From Aphanomyces cochlioides (taxonomy: Eukaryota; Oomycota; Saprolegniomycetes; Saprolegniales; Verrucalvaceae), in NCBI GenBank assembly GCA_019828595.1, contig JAHQRK010000009.1, forward strand, positions 2,170,001 through 2,234,000: DNA of 64,000 nucleotides. Reading direction: 5' to 3'. The number at the start of each line of letters is the position of its first letter. Within the stretch, counting starts at the first letter, position 1. Position numbers and translations under genes: made by a program. A model generated the notes under the pieces. The model was not told where the DNA came from and did no database searches. It saw only the letters and a program-made list of their open reading frames with translations. Of this stretch, positions 1-10,692 are shown piece after piece.

Positions 1-784
1 CTCGCGGCATCAAGTCTCTTTATTCGACCCGAACGACACTTTGGATGTACAAGTGAAACCCCAGCACAAAGGGAGACGATATTGCTTTATAGCAGCGATT
101 GTTGATCAAGGTCCCCATGGATCATTTCTTTGTGGAAGGGATATTTTTGAAGGTGGCAAACAGAAAAAGGATTATCATGGAATGTTCACGCATGGCTATT
201 TCGTTGCGTGGTTTGAGAAGCTGTTGGTTGAATTGGACAATGCCGGTGTGAGAAACGTTATCTTTGCCATGGATAATGCCAAATATCATAAAGGTTTGTC
301 GTCAACCACGCCGAAAAAGATGAATAAAAAGTCTTATCTTCAGGAAGCGTGTCGTCTTTGGAATAATGACTTTGAAGAATGTGATGTCAAAGCCATTCTT
401 TGGGATAAGTTATCGGACTATATATCAAGAAATGTTGCGCCAGTTGTTGTCAGCATGGCTCGCGCTGCTGGTCATGAAGTCGTATACACGCCACCTCATC
501 ACTCCGATTTGCAGCCGATTGAGCTGATTTGGGCAAATGTGAAAGGCCATGTTGGACGGCAATATGACACAAAAACAACTTCGCCGACCTCTTGACTCGT
601 TTGGAAGAAGCTTTCAGCAATTTAACCAGCCATGATCTACAGATGCATATTGAAATCGGAGGCACATCTACTAGACTTGAATAAGTTCCTTCGAGCGACG
701 GACGTATAAGAGTCAGAGAACGACTCTGCTGATAGTAGCGCAAACAGCAGTGGAGATGAAGACGAACAATCAATGGATATGTGA
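1..784 (+). pseudogene. DD82E (Sailor-like) IS630-Tc1-mariner transposase, 3' part
   Basis: Cut-and-paste transposase of the IS630-Tc1-mariner superfamily, entering from the left edge of the window. The readable frame starts at the edge and runs to about 590. It shows the second catalytic Asp in AMDNAKYHK (codon 272) and the Glu in SDLQPIELIW (codon 521), with exactly 82 residues between them, the spacing reported for the DD82E/Sailor group. A frameshift near 585 moves the reading to another phase, where similarity to the copy at 40753-43165 continues. A Ser/Asp/Glu-rich tail ends with a TGA at 782-784. No ATG lies at the start; the apparent ORF start at 41 is a TTG inside the protein. The first catalytic Asp is outside the window. 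Pseudogene by frameshift. Confidence 0.75.
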
Positions 785-816
785 TAAGTATTTGATTTGC
801 CTTCACAATTTAATAA

Positions 817-1077
817 CTATGTCTGAGAGTTCTCATTTTCACTCAAACCTCTATAATCTTTTTTCGGTTTCTGATTCGGTCCTCGATGATGTCCTCCACT
901 GTAAGTTGAGATCTTGTAACAGCAGTTCTTGGCGCCACATTGACATGTAAAACCACAAGTCATCACCGTAGTTTACTGAATGCTCTGTATTCGGAGGGAT
1001 GCTCTTTATGGCTACAATATCGACCGTCATTTGTCGTGACTTAAAAAAACCACACTTGGCATCACAAGAGTGACTTA
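817..1077 (-). pseudogene. SET-domain protein, C-terminal SET/post-SET fragment
   Basis: Carries the end of a SET methyltransferase domain on the minus strand: SHSCDAKC (the NHSC box), then SIPPNTE and VNYGDDLWF. A one-base phase change near 953 leads straight into a post-SET cysteine motif, TCQCGAKNCC, and the frame stops at 817-819. The fragment begins exactly at the Harbinger terminus at 1078. The matching cysteine-rich pre-SET part lies at 3214-3531 on the same strand, so this is the 3' half of a gene split by the transposon. Such SET genes are repeated in oomycete genomes. The frameshift and the split make it non-functional. Confidence 0.7.
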
Positions 1078-1232
1078 GGGCTTGTTCCAAGGAAAGACTC
1101 AAAAATGAGCAAGAACGACTTGAAATAAAATTCGCCTAGTTCGCTTGCTCGTTCTTGTTTCAGCAACAAAACTTGATTGGATGAAATAATATCAAATCAA
1201 AACACATCGAAGACCATTTCGGAGTTTGGACC

Positions 1233-2214
1233 ATGCCGCCCAAGACGCAGCCATTGAAGATGACCAAGGCGCAACTGATTGAGCAGTTCTAGCTTCTGAA
1301 GCAGCATGTTTCAACTGGCGGCGTCATCTCAATCTCAAGGCTTGCAAATCGACACACCAGCCATCAACACCACAATCTCGATGATTGGACCGACCGACGC
1401 CGTCGATTCAATCGTCGAGCCTCCTGTTGGGTATACTCACGAGATGGTATCGACGCTACCGGAGCTCCCCGATACACATTATTTTGAGCTGCTTTCAATG
1501 GAAATCTATCCAGCACACAGCTTAGCGTTCTCTGGGCAAAGCTGGAACTGCGCTTCCATATTATCACTGATCAACTGTGCAAAGTTCTGCAAATGACTTG
1601 AAGATATAGCTTAACATGTTGCGACTGCTAGGTGTCAGTAGATTCGTTGAAAACGAAGTTGAGAAAGTTGCGTGCTGAATATGTTGCCATTCAAAATGGA
1701 TTAAAAGCAACTGGAAACGATGAAATGGCATCCCCCAAGCTACCAGATTACTATAGCGATATGCTTGTGGCCTACGCCGACTTGCATGATATCGGTGATA
1801 TTGAATATGGAATGGAACGTAATGCAACAAGTGATAATGCAGAAGAGCACACTAATGGTAAGGAACGGAGTAAAATGGATTTAATATGATAGTCTAGAAT
1901 CGCTATCAGCTTCAACTAGCGCACAGACAGCCAAGCGGAAGAGTGAAATTGAACGAGAAATCCAAACTCAAAGACAGGGAAGGAAGAAGCATCAACCAGA
2001 CTTGGCGTCAGGGCTCAACAGCCTAGGCGAAATGCTTGCAAATGGTCTTGTCGAGGCCGCAAAAGTCAACTCAAACCGTAGCACACCAGACAATGAGATC
2101 TCTGGTCAGATGTCTCAAATTATGGATCTTATGAAAGAGACAAAGGCGAGCATTGACAAGTCGATCGAGGTCAACGACAAGATGCTTCAGTTCCTGAAGA
2201 GTAAGTTCGAGTAA
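1233..2214 (+). pseudogene. Harbinger 1 accessory (Myb/SANT-like) protein
   Basis: Accessory DNA-binding protein of the PIF/Harbinger type, which helps the transposase bind DNA and enter the nucleus. The likely ATG is at 1233 (MPPKTQPL). An in-frame TAG follows within about 20 codons, and two more phases are needed to reach 2214. The middle part (1632-1889) reads LKTKLRKLRAEYVAIQ and PKLPDYYSDML, a trihelix/Myb-like region. The last part (2002-2214) reads GLNSLGEMLANGLVEA and resembles the accessory ORF of element 3 (GLITLGETLAEGLVKA). Introns could explain some of the breaks, but I saw no clean splice sites. Confidence 0.55.
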
Positions 2215-2282
2215 GATGTAGTGCTTCTGCAACACATTTATTACAATTCAATATAATTAAAGTTGAATTGTTTGTTAGCATC

Positions 2283-3087
2283 TCACGTTCGCTGCGCACA
2301 AATACCATCCACTTGGTTGAGAGTTTCGTCCAAGACTGTGTCGCCTCCAATATGCATCCACTCGGGAGAATCACTCGGCTCATTATCATCGATCGTATCA
2401 TCAATGTACTCAGTCATCCAATTGTGCAAAACTAAACTGACTTCGATCAAACGAGCCATGTCACTGGGGTGGTGATGAAGCAGTTCAGTTTTAAAGATGA
2501 GAAACTTGTTTTTCCACAATCCAAAGGCGCATTCCACAACCATACGACTCCGACTGGGGACCAATTTGTATTTCGTTTCATTGTCTGGGATTCCATAATA
2601 GATAGCGTAAGGAGTCATAATGTGTGAATACAATTTGTATCCAGAATCGCCAAGAAAACATCCTCCTTTTGGCACTCTTTGATGACAACTTTTACCAAAT
2701 TCAGACAAACTGAACAGTGACTTGTCGTTTTGACTCACCGCAACGAATACAACATGAACCTCATGCGATGGTAAACGACAGCCTGCATATTGAATACAAG
2801 AAATCCTTTCCGACAGTACCACCCAGTGAAGTTTTCGAAGCGTTTTACTGGAGCTGTTTTTTTCGATTTTGAACGAAGGTCAGCTCTCATGTGTCGAAGT
2901 CATGCAAAATGTTCAAATGCGATTTTCTCGAAATTTCAAAAAGGTAAGGAAGACACTTTTTGTTTTCTGGCACCTCATATGCATTGGGAAAACCAAAACT
3001 CTCAAATCCAGCTCGTATTGTTTCCCACTCGCCATTTGATTTGGGTAAGGTGATGACTTTTAACACATAACAGACTTGTATAACCAT
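2283..3087 (-). pseudogene. Harbinger 1 DDE_Tnp_4 transposase, 5'-truncated
   Basis: PIF/Harbinger transposase, convergent with the accessory gene. The upstream block (2887-3087) contains LPKSNGEWETI and FESFGFPN, aligning with LPKTIQEWQEI of element 3. The main block (2283-2822) shows SQNDKSLFSLSEFG, then FLGDSGYKLYSHIMTPY (second Asp), and SRMVVECAFGLWKNKF (the Glu helix), ending in a C-terminal acidic tail. The first Asp region, around GWYCRKGF, needs at least one phase change. The N-terminal third found in elements 3 and 4 is absent. Damaged and probably inactive. Confidence 0.7.
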
Positions 3088-3213
3088 AAGGACAAGATTG
3101 CAATATTCATAAACTCAATGACATGACATAACTGTTTTCTTGTCCTTCATCAAGCGTGAATTATGAGTTGTCAAGATACCGCAATATTCCCCAACAATTG
3201 TTCCCTATACAAT

Positions 3214-3798
3214 AAGATTTCGTGTTGTGACTGCGTAGTCAAGTGGCCTAGTCGTCAATTCTAGACCATCAACATCTTGCAATCGGTTTCCATTGTTTTG
3301 AAGGACGCAGTTATTGTTTGCACAAATCATATTAGCGCAAGCATTGGGACAAGCCTCGATCAGGCAAATCGATGAGCACTCACACCATGACAAATCTTTG
3401 ATATCCCGAATTGGTATGACATTCGGGTTCAACGAATGTTTGATATTTGTAAGACATTGTCGGACCAAATTCAGCTGCAGCGGCAGGCCCCAACTCATTA
3501 GTATGATATTCTTCAGATTGGCTGGGCTCATTTTCTATCGATATCAAAACTTGATTTGTTTCAGTGTTGTCAAAAATTTATGGAATTTCGTCTTCCAACT
3601 CACACCAAGATCTCTACGCAGGATAGCCAGATCAGTAAGAGAATCATCAAAGTTGTTTGATCGTCGCGACTCCGTTGTATTGCTACCATGTCGAGTGTTG
3701 AAGCCAGAATTCACATCGATGTAGAACAACATTTCATCATACCACCATGGTAGACACGCTTTGAATCCCTCACAGGAACTCGTCTTCCCTTGTAGCAT
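3214..3798 (-). pseudogene. SET-domain protein, pre-SET (AWS-like) 5' part
   Basis: Minus-strand remnant with a cysteine cluster typical of an AWS/pre-SET module: WCECSSICLIEACPN, then MICANNNCV and GNRLQ (inside 3205-3531). The frame runs into the Harbinger terminus after TTRNLIV. An upstream open stretch, 3544-3798, may be the N-terminus but is in another phase and has no recognised domain. Together with 817-1077 it forms one disrupted gene. The zinc-binding cysteines are well preserved, which suggests fairly recent decay. What it methylated cannot be inferred. Confidence 0.6.
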
Positions 3799-4403
3799 TT
3801 GTTTCTTGACTTTGGCTTGGTGTAATTAGACTTTCCGACACGTAGCTTCTTGGACAGTCACTCCCTCTGCTTGTATGACGGGACAGTCAAAATGCTATCA
3901 TCTTTGAAGAGGTCTCTCAGTCACAAATCATCCAGAACAGAAGTGTGCCCACCTGTGTGCGATTCCACATAGGTTGATCTTTGATGTCCTTTGTCTGAAA
4001 TTTTCTCTCAGTTTGTTACGACTTCGTCACAGTCACTAAACCCAAACCCTTCTTAGGAAAAAAATATAAAATTATTTATAATAAATATATTTCATTTTTT
4101 ATAAAAAATATACAATTTGATAATAATTGCGCGGTAATATTAAATAATCAAAATATTAAATTATTTTTTTAATAATATTTACAAGGAGTTCATTGGTCTT
4201 GAAAGCAAATGTCAAAATGTGTTATGGACTGCCAATGAGTGTATAATGAATGGTTGTCAGTAATTGCTAGAGGTCCAATGTTGCCCTAACCTCAATTTAC
4301 ACAAAAATGAAAAATGTCCAAATATTAGAGCGTGTTCGGCACCCATGATATTTTTTTTTCAATATTCAAAAATCATGAAGTATTTTATTTCATGACACCT
4401 TCT
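3799..4403. other. AT-rich intergenic stretch
   Basis: No gene recognised. The part at 4060-4190 is very AT-rich with short poly-A/T runs. Confidence 0.5.
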
Positions 4404-4713
4404 TCACTTTCTCAAGACCCGACGCAGTTGAATAGAAACGCTCAATGTCAAATCAAAAGTGTATTTCTTATGTAATATATCACTCATTTGGGTGTAAATG
4501 ATGGAAAGAGCATTCGCGATTTCACTTGTAACGAAGACAATATTCGCTTTGGATGAGCATGAGAATTTGGATTCACTGTCAACGCAAAGGCTATTGTCGG
4601 ATTTACCACCGGAGGTAATATCCCCTGACGTGAAACCATTGAACTGACACACAACTGAAAATGTGAAACTGAGCTCCATAAAGCCATAAGGCTGCCCGGC
4701 CTCGACCCAAACA
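4404..4713 (-). pseudogene. Truncated last exon of an acid phosphatase
   Basis: A decayed copy of the final exon of the acid phosphatase gene at 23979-25802. It reads VWVEAGQPYGFMELSF, then QFNGFTSGDIT, against VWVAAGQPYGFMELSF and QFNGGFTSGDIT in the intact gene. The intron 3' end (a pyrimidine tract followed by CAG) is kept just upstream at 4714-4740, so this is a DNA-level duplicate, not a retrocopy. Homology stops inside the intron, and the C-terminus diverges. It lies directly beside secreted-family copy A. Confidence 0.75.
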
Positions 4714-4759
4714 CTGCAGAGGAAAAATTAGTGAAATTCAATCGAGCAGGGAAGTGTTA

Positions 4760-5715
4760 ATATTCATGAAGGTACCAGCTCTTAGAAATACAAAATGGAG
4801 ATTCGCGTTAGAGAAATGTGTTGTTTAAACCGAGCGATATCATCTTTCTGGACTTCAGGCAGCTCCACCTTAGAGACGGCGACGCAAGTTACGGGGTGTA
4901 TTGATTTCGACGTATTTGTTGCGGGGATTGTTGGCCTTGAAGGCATTCACCGCGTTCACTTTGGGCATCACCTTCTTCATCTTCTCAAGACGAGACGCGG
5001 CGTGACCGAGCCGATAGCATTCTTTGTCAATATACGAGTCAACTTGGATCTTGAAAGAGCCCATCGCCGTAACTACACCGCCCAGAATGTATCCACCTTC
5101 TTTGTTTCCTGCGCACGCTATACCAGCGCCAACAGCAGCGGCAAGGGCAGCGCAGTTTGCGCTCACTTTGTTAACAGCATGCTTCATCTCTTCTTTCTTG
5201 CAATTGCCTTTCGAGTCCTTGACCAATACTTTCTCAAAGATCTTGGCCAAGATAGCGTTGTGAAACATTTCGCGTGATTCAACGCAGACAAAGGACGTCA
5301 GAGCCAAGACGAGACAAAGGAACAAACTAGCGCGCGACATCTTGGAGTGAGTTTTTCGAGGTCAAATGCACAATGAAATGCAATCGAGGCAAAAGAGATC
5401 AACCTTGTTGTTTGAAGTGAATCGTGTGTTCGTGTGGTTGTCCGCTCCAACTGGTATTTGGCTTTCCTTTTCTTCAGATGTGTTTGTGGTAGATTGTGCA
5501 CATTTTATATTCACTCTGGTCGATTGAGCCGTTCGCATCCATGAGCAACTTGATGTTGGCTGCAACAAGCACTGAACAAATTCGTTCTTCCATGCAATCA
5601 GTATAAGTGACGATCGTAACAACTGAACAAAGTATTAACCCTCAATAATAATTCGGATGGTTTGAAAATGATCGTCACACTGAACAACTCATCTGAACAG
5701 TACGATTGAGTTGTT
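4760..5715. repeat. Inverted duplication 1, left arm
   Basis: Nearly identical, in inverted orientation, to 6540-7520. Similarity covers the copy A gene, its 5' region and about 100 bp beyond its stop. The protein-level differences seen are confined to the last residues (LRRRL against LRRLL). Arm limits are estimated by eye. Confidence 0.85.
4870..5340 (-). CDS. Secreted four-cysteine family protein, copy A
   Basis: Small secreted protein of 156 aa, family not recognised. The ATG at 5340 opens a clear signal peptide (residues 1-22: MSRASLFLCLVLALTSFVCV), with probable cleavage just before or after ESR. The mature part has four cysteines at 47, 63, 76 and 108 (C-x15-C-x12-C-x31-C), a conserved motif DSYIDKEC, a small hydrophobic Ala/Gly stretch between Cys2 and the third loop, and a basic tail (KKVMPKVNAVNAF, ending LRRRL). 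No membrane anchor is evident. It is transcribed away from copy B across a 1.6-kb spacer. Effector or host-interface function is only inferred from secretion, family expansion and repeat-rich location. Confidence 0.85.
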   Translation of the reverse strand: MSRASLFLCLVLALTSFVCVESREMFHNAILAKIFEKVLVKDSKGNCKKEEMKHAVNKVSANCAALAAAVGAGIACAGNKEGGYILGGVVTAMGSFKIQVDSYIDKECYRLGHAASRLEKMKKVMPKVNAVNAFKANNPRNKYVEINTPRNLRRRL

Positions 5716-6539
5716 CTGTGTGATAACTTATAACTTTAGTACTGTACACATGTCTTCATTCTTACGCTTTCACTTCGAGTCTTTTGCCTAAGATCTGGGC
5801 AACTCAAGGGAAAAGGGACTCGACGACTTGAAAGACTACGAGCGAGACAAAAACATAGAAGCAAGCCATTTGATGGAGGAGAATTGCATATTGAGTACGA
5901 TGTCACTCGGCATGTCATTTATTTGTTGTTTGCTGTTCCAACTGCTATTTGGTTTGGCGCGCCAGCACAGAATACAGCGATTCTCGTACGTGCCTTGATG
6001 CTTAGCGCAATGCCATAGATGTGTTTGGGGCATAGAAATAACTCGAAGCCCGTGGCAACAAGCTAGAGAAGAAAGTTTGCGTGATGGAATTGAAATCGTG
6101 GTATTCGTGCGTTGCAACGAACCAAGACTGAGTTGTCGTTTGTGGGTTCATTTTCTGAGTCCGCTTTCCTCTCAATTAGCTATGCACTTGCTCTCTGTCG
6201 TCATTTCGTATCCAACATAGGACAGGTGTATGTTGTATGCCAAATTGATAATCAACATGATGAGTGTAGCAGCAGTCGCTCGACGCGGTCAAGAGCTAAA
6301 TTAAAAGTTGTCTCGAGTAGGAAGACGAACACATCAGCAAAAAGCAAGATTTCTAAGCAGGAATACCATTTTTGCTCGCTGCAACATTCCTTGCACCATG
6401 ACAAACAACCAAACGATGCACGCCAACGACAGCTTCGCCTTACGTCAAACGATACATCATACGACGATGGTGATCTCATCTATCACGTCTTGCATTGATT
6501 GTGGAGGTGACAAGACAACGTGCACCCATCTACCTTGGA
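5716..6539. promoter_or_regulatory. Spacer between divergent copies A and B
   Basis: Central, non-palindromic part of inverted duplication 1, lying between two divergent family genes. It shares blocks with the other two head-to-head spacers: GTCTCGAGTAGGAAG near 6307 recurs near 30292, and TTACGTCAAACGATA at 6440-6454 recurs near 33170. A block ending ACGTGCACCCATC near 6518-6530 recurs at 33232-33244. TTACGTCA is a typical bZIP (ATF/CREB) core. A shared bidirectional control region is inferred. Confidence 0.5.
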
Positions 6540-7520
6540 GTATCGTTCAGAACAACTCAATGAACATTGCTAATGAGTTGTTTAGTGTGACGATCATTTC
6601 CAACTAAAAATTATTATTGAGGGTTAATACTTTGTTCAGTTGTTACGATCGTCACTTATACTGATTGCATGGAAGAACGAATTTGTTCAGTGCTTGTTGC
6701 AGCCAACATCAAGTTGCTCATGGATGCGAACGGCTCAATCGACCAGAGTGAATATAAAATGTGCACAATCTATCACAAACACATCTGAAGAAAAGGAAAG
6801 CCAAATACCAGTTGGAGCGGACAACCACACGAACACACGATTCACTTCAAACAACAAGGTTGATCTCTTTTGCCTCGATTGCATTTCATTGTGCATTTGA
6901 CCTCGAAAAACTCACTCCAAGATGTCGCGCGCTAGTTTGTTCCTTTGTCTCGTCTTGGCTCTGACGTCCTTTGTCTGCGTTGAATCACGCGAAATGTTTC
7001 ACAACGCTATCTTGGCCAAGATCTTTGAGAAAGTATTGGTCAAGGACTCGAAAGGCAATTGCAAGAAAGAAGAGATGAAGCATGCTGTTAACAAAGTGAG
7101 CGCAAACTGCGCTGCCCTTGCCGCTGCTGTTGGCGCTGGTATAGCGTGCGCAGGAAACAAAGAAGGTGGATACATTCTGGGCGGTGTAGTTACGGCGATG
7201 GGCTCTTTCAAGATCCAAGTTGACTCGTATATTGACAAAGAATGCTATCGGCTCGGTCACGCCGCGTCTCGTCTTGAGAAGATGAAGAAGGTGATGCCCA
7301 AAGTGAACGCGGTGAATGCCTTCAAGGCCAACAATCCCCGCAACAAATACGTCGAAATCAATACACCCCGTAACTTGCGTCGTCTTCTTTAAGGCGGAGG
7401 TGCCTGAAGTCCAGTCAGATTATATCGCTCAGTTTGATCAGCAGATTTCTCTAACGCGAATACAATTTTGTCCTTGGAAGACTTCATTTTGTATTTTCAT
7501 GAACTCGTGACTTCATGAAT
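6540..7520. repeat. Inverted duplication 1, right arm
   Basis: Inverted partner of 4760-5715, carrying copy B and its 5' region. It ends around TTCATGAA, shortly after the gene. Confidence 0.85.
6922..7392 (+). CDS. Secreted four-cysteine family protein, copy B
   Basis: Mirror copy of A (156 aa), differing at the C-terminus. It has the same signal peptide, SREMFHNAI start of the mature part, four cysteines in identical positions, and a basic tail. The 5' flank is also duplicated to about 6540, so copies A and B probably share the same proximal promoter; no TATA box is obvious. Downstream sequence resembles that after remnant F (a stretch ending TTGACAAAGGAAGAT), suggesting that the duplicated unit once extended further and was later cut by the Gypsy element at 7712. 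Confidence 0.85.
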   Translation: MSRASLFLCLVLALTSFVCVESREMFHNAILAKIFEKVLVKDSKGNCKKEEMKHAVNKVSANCAALAAAVGAGIACAGNKEGGYILGGVVTAMGSFKIQVDSYIDKECYRLGHAASRLEKMKKVMPKVNAVNAFKANNPRNKYVEINTPRNLRRLL

Positions 7521-7711
7521 ATCAATCTCTCTCTCCTTGATACGGACGGTCTTTTCTTCGCATCGATGTCTAGTTGATGGAACAGCACCAATACCATCTA
7601 ATGCGGCGGAGATAGAGTCGCTTGCTTGACAAAGGAAGATGTGACCTTCCGCTCAATCCTCGATACACATACTGTAGGTTGGGTTGGTTGGTATTAAAGA
7701 TTCAACATTAG
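7393..7711. other. 3' flank of copy B
   Basis: No ORF of note. Part (about 7600-7650) matches the flank after remnant F near 31590-31620. Confidence 0.5.
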
Positions 7712-8347
7712 TGTGGTAGGGGGGATGAGTGCGGAAGGAAACTCACACTCGCACAAGAAATTGTTGGTCAAAAGCTCTTTGTGAGATTTTCGACTTGTAG
7801 TATTGAGGTGCACAGGAGTCAACGAACGAACCCGACGGTTGCAAGTCGTAGGGTGGCACAAGATGAAAACGATGGGGGAGGTGGGGTGTCTTTGGCCCAA
7901 AAAGACGTGCGCCGCCGCGCGGTGAAGGGCTATTGGCAAGGGAAACAGTACAGGGGGGTGTTGTCGGTACGCGGTGGGTACGACAACCAAACACAGGATC
8001 ACGCCGCCGCAAATAAAGTCGGTCGGCCGCTCCAAACACGCTGTCTTGGACTTGGTTACTTCACAACGATGAAGCAGATGACCTCGGGGTCATACACAGC
8101 AAAAGCGGAAGTGAATTCAAACTTACTCTATCTACTCTAATCTGGTCCGCACCTGCTTGCCAGTCTCGGTGCACGAACTCACGCGTTCCTCTTGCATTTT
8201 CCACTCGAAACTCTTCGGTATTGGTCAAATGTCTCATGTAGCGTTCTGGCCTCCGTCGTCGGCCGCATGCTCCGAATCTGCGGAATCGCGCTTTCCTCGC
8301 TGCAGCTTGGACTGTATCTTCTTCATTCTTGCTCATGCTCTGTCACA
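7712..8347 (-). repeat. 3' LTR of the Gypsy element
   Basis: 636-bp direct repeat of 15382-16017, starting TGTGGTAGG and ending CTGTCACA on the plus strand. I saw no difference between the two by eye. ORFs inside it are incidental. Confidence 0.9.
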
Positions 8348-9180
8348 AGCCACCCCGGTCAGCGTGCGACTCGGTGAGAGTGAGCACCGACCCACAAACA
8401 TGTTCCGCCAACCTTGTCCATGCTTTGACCCAGGCTGAAGTACCTTGACATTCTTGACGGCCCTCACTTTCTTCATTTTTCTTTCCAATGTCCCAGCCGT
8501 TTGGACTCGGTGGGAATGCTCGGCTCGCCTCGATGGTCGCAACAAACGTACTGCGAACAAGCCGTCCGTGGGTCCAAAGAGATCAACTCAAAATACTCAA
8601 CCAGGCACCGAGACTCGCAATGGCGCGGTGCCCCGATTGTTGCAAATGACAAGGTGGTGGTCCTTCATCGCTTTCAAGATCTTGGATCCCTTGAATGAGC
8701 CAAACGTCGACTCTCAGGGCCATTCGGGTACACCAAGTCAATATCCAGGGCCATGGGGTCCTTCTCCAAATCCTCTTGGGCCACCCCCAGCACCAACGTC
8801 TGTCGGTGGGCCAAGCGCTATTTACTTCGTGTAGCGCAATTGTCAGCCTCAATCCAAGTCAGAGTAGGTTGGCTGATAATTCATAATGCACTTCACTTGC
8901 TGTTCAACATGCAAACGTAAAATCATATAAATCCATTCCAGCACAAGATTGATCCGCCTAGTGCAAACAAATCAATCCACAATCAGTTCCATTCCAATCC
9001 ATCAAGGTAAGCCCAAGTGTAAATCCAATCGTCAAACCAAAGTTGGCAAACCAAAGTGATGTCAAACCGGGATAAGTGGCTAACCCTGAGACGAATCGTC
9101 CTCTTCGCCTTCCCCAGCTTCGCTCTTTGTTTCTTCTTCATCCTCGTCATCGTTCGGAGGGACAACGTCGGTTTGAACCA
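8348..9180 (-). other. Gypsy 3' untranslated region
   Basis: Lies between the integrase stop and the 3' LTR. No recognised protein. The purine stretch next to the LTR (complement of CCACCCCGG at 8351-8359) is a weak candidate polypurine tract. Confidence 0.5.
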
Positions 9181-10692
9181 TCATGTCCAGCCTGTCAAGA
9201 TGCAAACGATCGGCTTAAATTCGTAAACCAAGGTCGAGGCAGGGAGGGAAATCGCAGCAACCCATGTCCACGCGCCATTTGGTTCGAGCTGTACTTCGTA
9301 TTCTTTGATGTGGTCGATGTAGCGTACTGCTCGAATCCCAAACACTTTTGGCTCATCTGGATCGGGCTCGAAGGAGTCTGGTGGAATGTAAAGGCCTTCG
9401 TCAAAGTCAACAGGAGGCTGGTTGTCCATCTTTTCAGTGGGTCGGAGTTGGAACACACGCTGTAGCTTCAGCCTGGAGTCGTGCACCTCGGCGTGGAACC
9501 GACGGTTCCTCAGAGTCGACCTTCCTTGAATTTCTAAGACACTCGCATAGTTGTGTTTCTTTTCCAACACACGAAATGGGCCATGCCAAAGGTGCGCCAA
9601 CTTTTTCTTCACGCCAGACTTCACTTGGTCTATGTAGACCCACACTAAGTCGCCAATTTTAATGCGTTCGTCAACAGCGGGGGGTAATTGGGCGTTGTGG
9701 GCTTCAGCTCGTCTTTTCACAGCTTGACATAATAAATCGTGAGCCATTGCCTTACAGAACGCGTGCTGTTGATGCAGTTGGGATCGCCATCGATTCGCCT
9801 CATGATCGCCGCTCTTGGTAGTGGGGAGACTTGCCGTGATTGTTGTAAACGGGTCCCATCCATGCATAAGGTAGAAAGGTGTATCTCCGCGAGTGGCTGA
9901 CGGTGTAGTGTTGATAGCAAATGTCAGCCTCACTGATATATATTCGTCCCAATCTCTCTGTCGAGGGTCCGTCACATAGAGCTTGACTGATCGGACCAGA
10001 GTTTGGATAGCCCTTTCAGCTGTACCGTTTGCTTGGGGACGATAGGCAAAAGTCGGCATAGGGCTCTGACCGATCATTTTCATGAAATGGGTGAACACTT
10101 CGCTCATGAACGATGGTTCGCGGTCATGGCGGACTTCTTTACAAGCACCAAATCGTACAAACACTGTCTCTTCGAAGGCTTTTGCTAGGGTGCGTGCTAA
10201 CCTATCTGGGGTCAGTTTGCACATCACAAAACCAGTGAAGTTGTCCACGAAGACAACTAGTTGGGTATTACCGCCAAAAGATCGAGGAAGGTCGGTGGCA
10301 ATGTCGAAATTGACCAGCTCCAATGGCTCGTGAGGTATCAAGTTTCCGGGCGAACGAGCTTGGACCGTCGATGGAGGTCCACTTGTTGCACAAGTTTCAC
10401 AAGCTGTCACGTAGTTCTTGGCATCGGTGTACATACCACCCCAGTAAAAATGCTTGCGCAGCCGCTCGTACGTGTTGTGGAACTTGAAATGACCCCCTTC
10501 GACACTGTCGTGACAATGATGCAATATCGTTCGGATCAGCTCGGTAGGGATAACCAAGGTCCAGATGAAAATGGGCATATGACATCTCTTGGTCGACCAG
10601 TTGAGGCGGAAGAGTGCTCCTTCCTCGCCGATTTCGCACATTCCAGCTTCCTTGCTGGCTTTCGAACACTCTTCTGACGTCAAATCGTCCAC
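9181..10692 (-). pseudogene. Gypsy integrase
   Basis: Inserts cDNA into the genome. The N-terminal part reads GEVDDLTSEECSKAS in a frame entered by frameshift. It then shows an H2C2 zinc finger (HHCHDSVEGGH ... ACETCAT) and the catalytic core: Asp in NFDIATDLP, Asp in VRHDREPSF, Glu in NGTAERAIQ. A GPY-like module follows (KKLAHLWHGPFRVLEKK), and finally a C-terminal region (RAVRYIDHIKEYEVQL then WTWVAAISL) that could be a diverged chromodomain. All core catalytic residues remain. It is no longer in frame with the upstream pol. Confidence 0.85.

Larger units (their letters stand above)
1078..3213. mobile_element. PIF/Harbinger element 1 inserted in a SET gene
   Basis: The segment holds a plus-strand accessory ORF and a convergent minus-strand DDE_Tnp_4 transposase, the usual PIF/Harbinger two-gene layout. 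The left end reads TTA then GGGCTTGTTCC, and the right end is the inverse of GGGAACAATTG next to TA. The termini match only at the GGG and a few following bases, so the exact ends and the target duplication are approximate. The SET reading frame stops at one end and resumes at the other, with a few dozen SET residues missing between. Confidence 0.6.

Noticed and set aside
4030..4060. Telomere-like CCCAAACCC
   Set aside because: A single short occurrence, no tandem array.
5362..6900. 86-aa ORF upstream of copies A and B
   Set aside because: Present in both arms by duplication; no start context or homologue in the other copies.
7694..8336. Protein ORFs of 91-119 aa in the LTR, repeated at 15358-16006
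   Set aside because: They are the same because the LTRs are the same; overlapping on both strands with no domain.
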